Positions 62,196 to 64,000 of a stretch of DNA of 64,000 nucleotides are shown here, piece after piece. The first letter of the stretch is position 1. The number at the start of each line of letters is the position of its first letter. The DNA comes from JANQRA01 sp035762545. GTDB lineage: Bacteria; Actinomycetota; Acidimicrobiia; Spongiisociales; ZC4RG35. A model generated the notes under the pieces. The model saw only the letters and a list, made by a program, of their open reading frames with translations, did not search any database and was not told the origin of the DNA. The translations under genes were made by a program, and so were the position numbers. The stretch spans positions 13,840 to 77,839 of the forward strand of contig DASTOM010000041.1 of the NCBI GenBank assembly GCA_035762545.1. Reading direction: 5' to 3'.

Positions 62196-63515
62196 GTGCC
62201 CACCAGGCTGCTCATCAAGGGAGGCTGTGTCCTCTCGATGGACCGCTCGGTCGGCAACCACTCCGTCGCCGACGTCCTCATCGACGACGGGATCATCGCC
62301 GAGGTGGGCAGTGGACTGCGGGCACGCGACGCCGAGGTGATCGACGCCACCGACACGATCGTCATGCCCGGCTTCGTCGATACCCACCGCCACGCCTGGA
62401 AGACGCTGTTCCGAAACATGGGGGGCGGAGGGGCCGGGGAGCAGCCGGTCGGTCCGGCGATCTACGGGCCTCATTACAGCTCAGAGGACGTGTACGCAGC
62501 CACCCTGGTCGGGCTTCTCGCGGCCGCCGAGGCCGGGATCACCACCGTGGTCGACTGGGCTGACATCCTCGTGGATCCGTCCTACGCCGACGCGTCTCTC
62601 CAGGCCCACGCCGACGCGGGGTTGCGCACCGTATTCGTGGCCGCCGCCCCCGGCTGGGTACAGGAGGGAGACATCGATGTCTCCTGGGTCACCGAACTGG
62701 CCGCCACCAACGGATCCCCCGCTGGAGTCGCCTTCGGCCCCGCCGATCCGAGCCGTTTCGACCTGGACCGGGTGGCCGAGCAGTGGGGTGCAGCCCGTCA
62801 GGCCGGTCTCCGGATCCACGCCCACATCGGGCGCGACATCTCCGACCGCGGGGTCGTTGCCGCCCTCGGCAGCCGCGACCTCCTGGGCCAGGATGTGACC
62901 CTGGTGCACTGCACCAATCTGGATGGAGGCGACCTCGACGCCATCGCCTCATCCGGGGCGCGAGTCTCGCTCACACCCTCCAACGAGATGGCTGCCGGCT
63001 ACGGGGCTCCACCGTTGCAGGCATTCATCGACCGCAGCATCCGTCCCGGGCTGGGCGTCGGCAACGAGCACGAGGCACCGGGCGACATCTTCGCCCAGAT
63101 GAGGGCGGCCAACTCGATCCAACACGCCACCCTCTTCGACCTCAAGCTCTCCGGCAAGTCAGGCATCCCCAACCTGCTGAGCACCCGCGAGGTGCTGCGC
63201 TACGGGACCGTCGACGGTGCCAGGGTGGCCGGTCTGGGTGACTCGACCGGGTCGTTGAGCCCGGGTAAGCATGCCGACGTGCTCGTCCTCAGGGCCGACC
63301 GTCCCAACATCGCCCCCATCAACGACCCGATCGGAGCCGTTGTCTGGGGCATGGACACCTCGAACGTGGACTGGGTGCTGGTCGGGGGCGAGGTCGTCGT
63401 CCGGCAGGGCTCACTCGTCGCCGATGTGCCCGCAGTTCGCCGACTCGCCTCGGAGGCACATCAGCGGGTGGCATCGGCTGCCGGCCTTCTCACTACGACC
63501 GCGGGTGGCTCGTGA
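62196..63515 (+). CDS. Amidohydrolase of the TRZ/ATZ-like branch
   Basis: Protein of 439 residues from GTG 62196. The metal motif is GFVDTHRHAWKTLFRNM; further His are in IHAHIGRD and TLVHCTNLD. The usual catalytic Asp region reads GLGVGNEHEAPGDIFAQM, where relatives often have GVDV, so the Asp may be absent or shifted. SLSPGKHADVLVLRAD is the terminal beta domain. Deamination or hydrolysis of a heterocycle or guanidine-like compound is possible. GTGA overlap with the permease gene. Confidence 0.82.
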   Translation: MPTRLLIKGGCVLSMDRSVGNHSVADVLIDDGIIAEVGSGLRARDAEVIDATDTIVMPGFVDTHRHAWKTLFRNMGGGGAGEQPVGPAIYGPHYSSEDVYAATLVGLLAAAEAGITTVVDWADILVDPSYADASLQAHADAGLRTVFVAAAPGWVQEGDIDVSWVTELAATNGSPAGVAFGPADPSRFDLDRVAEQWGAARQAGLRIHAHIGRDISDRGVVAALGSRDLLGQDVTLVHCTNLDGGDLDAIASSGARVSLTPSNEMAAGYGAPPLQAFIDRSIRPGLGVGNEHEAPGDIFAQMRAANSIQHATLFDLKLSGKSGIPNLLSTREVLRYGTVDGARVAGLGDSTGSLSPGKHADVLVLRADRPNIAPINDPIGAVVWGMDTSNVDWVLVGGEVVVRQGSLVADVPAVRRLASEAHQRVASAAGLLTTTAGGS

Positions 63516-64000
63516 CCGCGACCCGGGCCCCGTCCTCGGCCCTCACCCGCTTTGTCGTCGCCTCCCGATACATGCCGGTGTACATCGCCCTCGTGGTCCT
63601 CGTGGTGGTGGCTGCGATCTGGGTCCCGGCCACCCTCAGCGGGGTGGCCCTGGCGGCGATAGCACCCTTTGGTGCTCTGCTGGGTCTGGCGGCGCTGGGC
63701 CAAATGCTGGTGATCATGACCGCCGGCATCGACCTCTCAGTGCCGGGGACGATCACCATCTCAGCACTCATCGTGGTCGGTGTGGGTCAGCAGTCCGACG
63801 ATCGACTGCTGTTGGCGGTCGGGACCGCCATTGGTGTCGCTGTCCTGATCGGCCTCGTCAACGGGATCCTCATCGGCGGCATCAAGCTCAACGCCCTGAT
63901 CGTGACCCTGGCAGTGGGCCAGGTCGTGATGGGTCTGGTGAGCCGATACGTGCTCACCTTCCCCGTGCAGAGCCTGGTGCCTCCCCGGCTCGTGGAGTGG
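63512..64000 (+). CDS. RbsC-like ABC permease, 3' end outside window
   Basis: A frame from GTG 63512, overlapping the amidohydrolase stop (GTGA), runs off the right edge after 163 codons. It has hydrophobic spans and the RbsC block QMLVIMTAGIDLSVPGTITI, then LIGLVNGILIGGIKLNALIV, so it is the N-terminal half of a sugar-type permease. Together with the enzymes upstream it suggests that this operon carries its own importer in addition to the Liv system. Confidence 0.85.
   Translation, partial: MTATRAPSSALTRFVVASRYMPVYIALVVLVVVAAIWVPATLSGVALAAIAPFGALLGLAALGQMLVIMTAGIDLSVPGTITISALIVVGVGQQSDDRLLLAVGTAIGVAVLIGLVNGILIGGIKLNALIVTLAVGQVVMGLVSRYVLTFPVQSLVPPRLVEW

Noticed and set aside
60950..62419. 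Reverse-strand open frame of 489 codons
   Set aside because: It is antisense to the E1 alpha/beta and amidohydrolase genes and shows no family motif.

Overview
The window reads as one stretch of chromosome from a high-GC Actinomycetota bacterium, possibly of the Acidimicrobiia. The reasons are strong G/C preference at third codon positions, many GTG and TTG starts, promoters sitting directly on start codons (leaderless messages), lipoproteins with Thr/Asp-rich linkers after the lipid cysteine, luciferase-like (LLM) oxidoreductases, and a three-tryptophan leader peptide before trpE. The taxon is an inference. I see no tRNA, rRNA, CRISPR array, insertion sequence or phage region; the window is mostly small-molecule transport and catabolism, arranged as tightly overlapping operons.

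Region 1 (1-8.7 kb, +) is a reductive pyrimidine (or hydantoin) degradation operon: a SsuABC/ThiXYZ-type ABC importer with a THI5-like binding lipoprotein, a nitrilase-family beta-ureidopropionase, a class III aminotransferase, a dihydropyrimidinase and an LLM flavin/F420 oxidoreductase. The dihydropyrimidine dehydrogenase that would start the pathway is not in view. Region 2 (8.7-12.5 kb) holds small genes, a sigma-70 family factor with a 153-residue partner, a start-less gene remnant, several strong hairpins and a second LLM oxidoreductase. Region 3 (12.5-20.4 kb, -) is a four-gene FtsX/MacB-type exporter operon with two giant permeases and two ATPases.

Region 4 (20.5-28.1 kb, +) is a trp operon, trpE-G-D-C-F-B-A followed by a DAHP synthase, all overlapping. 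It is preceded by a complete attenuator: promoter, probably leaderless leader peptide with three Trp codons, antiterminator and terminator.

Region 5 (28.1-45.9 kb) is a carbohydrate catabolic island: short-chain dehydrogenase, KDPG-type aldolase, deoxyribose-phosphate aldolase, ROK kinase, GntR regulator, SIS protein, ROK repressor, ribose-type ABC importer, two Gfo/Idh dehydrogenases, a TIM-barrel isomerase, an FAD oxidoreductase, a phosphotriesterase-like hydrolase, a NagB-like isomerase/deaminase and a pirin. Three HutC-type operator-like sites (29471, 31843, 44824) link its parts into a probable regulon. The enzyme combination does not match a pathway I can name.

Region 6 (45.9-48.9 kb) holds housekeeping and membrane genes plus a RidA protein. 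Region 7 (49.1-64 kb) has a complete Liv-type ABC importer, a divergent block (SDR-like protein, XRE-cupin regulator, YtcJ-like amidohydrolase) and a forward operon with a beta-hydroxyacid dehydrogenase, a bicupin, an M24-fold protein, a two-subunit TPP dehydrogenase E1, an amidohydrolase and a sugar-type permease cut by the window end. The Liv operon and the forward operon share a near-identical promoter/operator sequence, suggesting common control, perhaps by the XRE-cupin protein.
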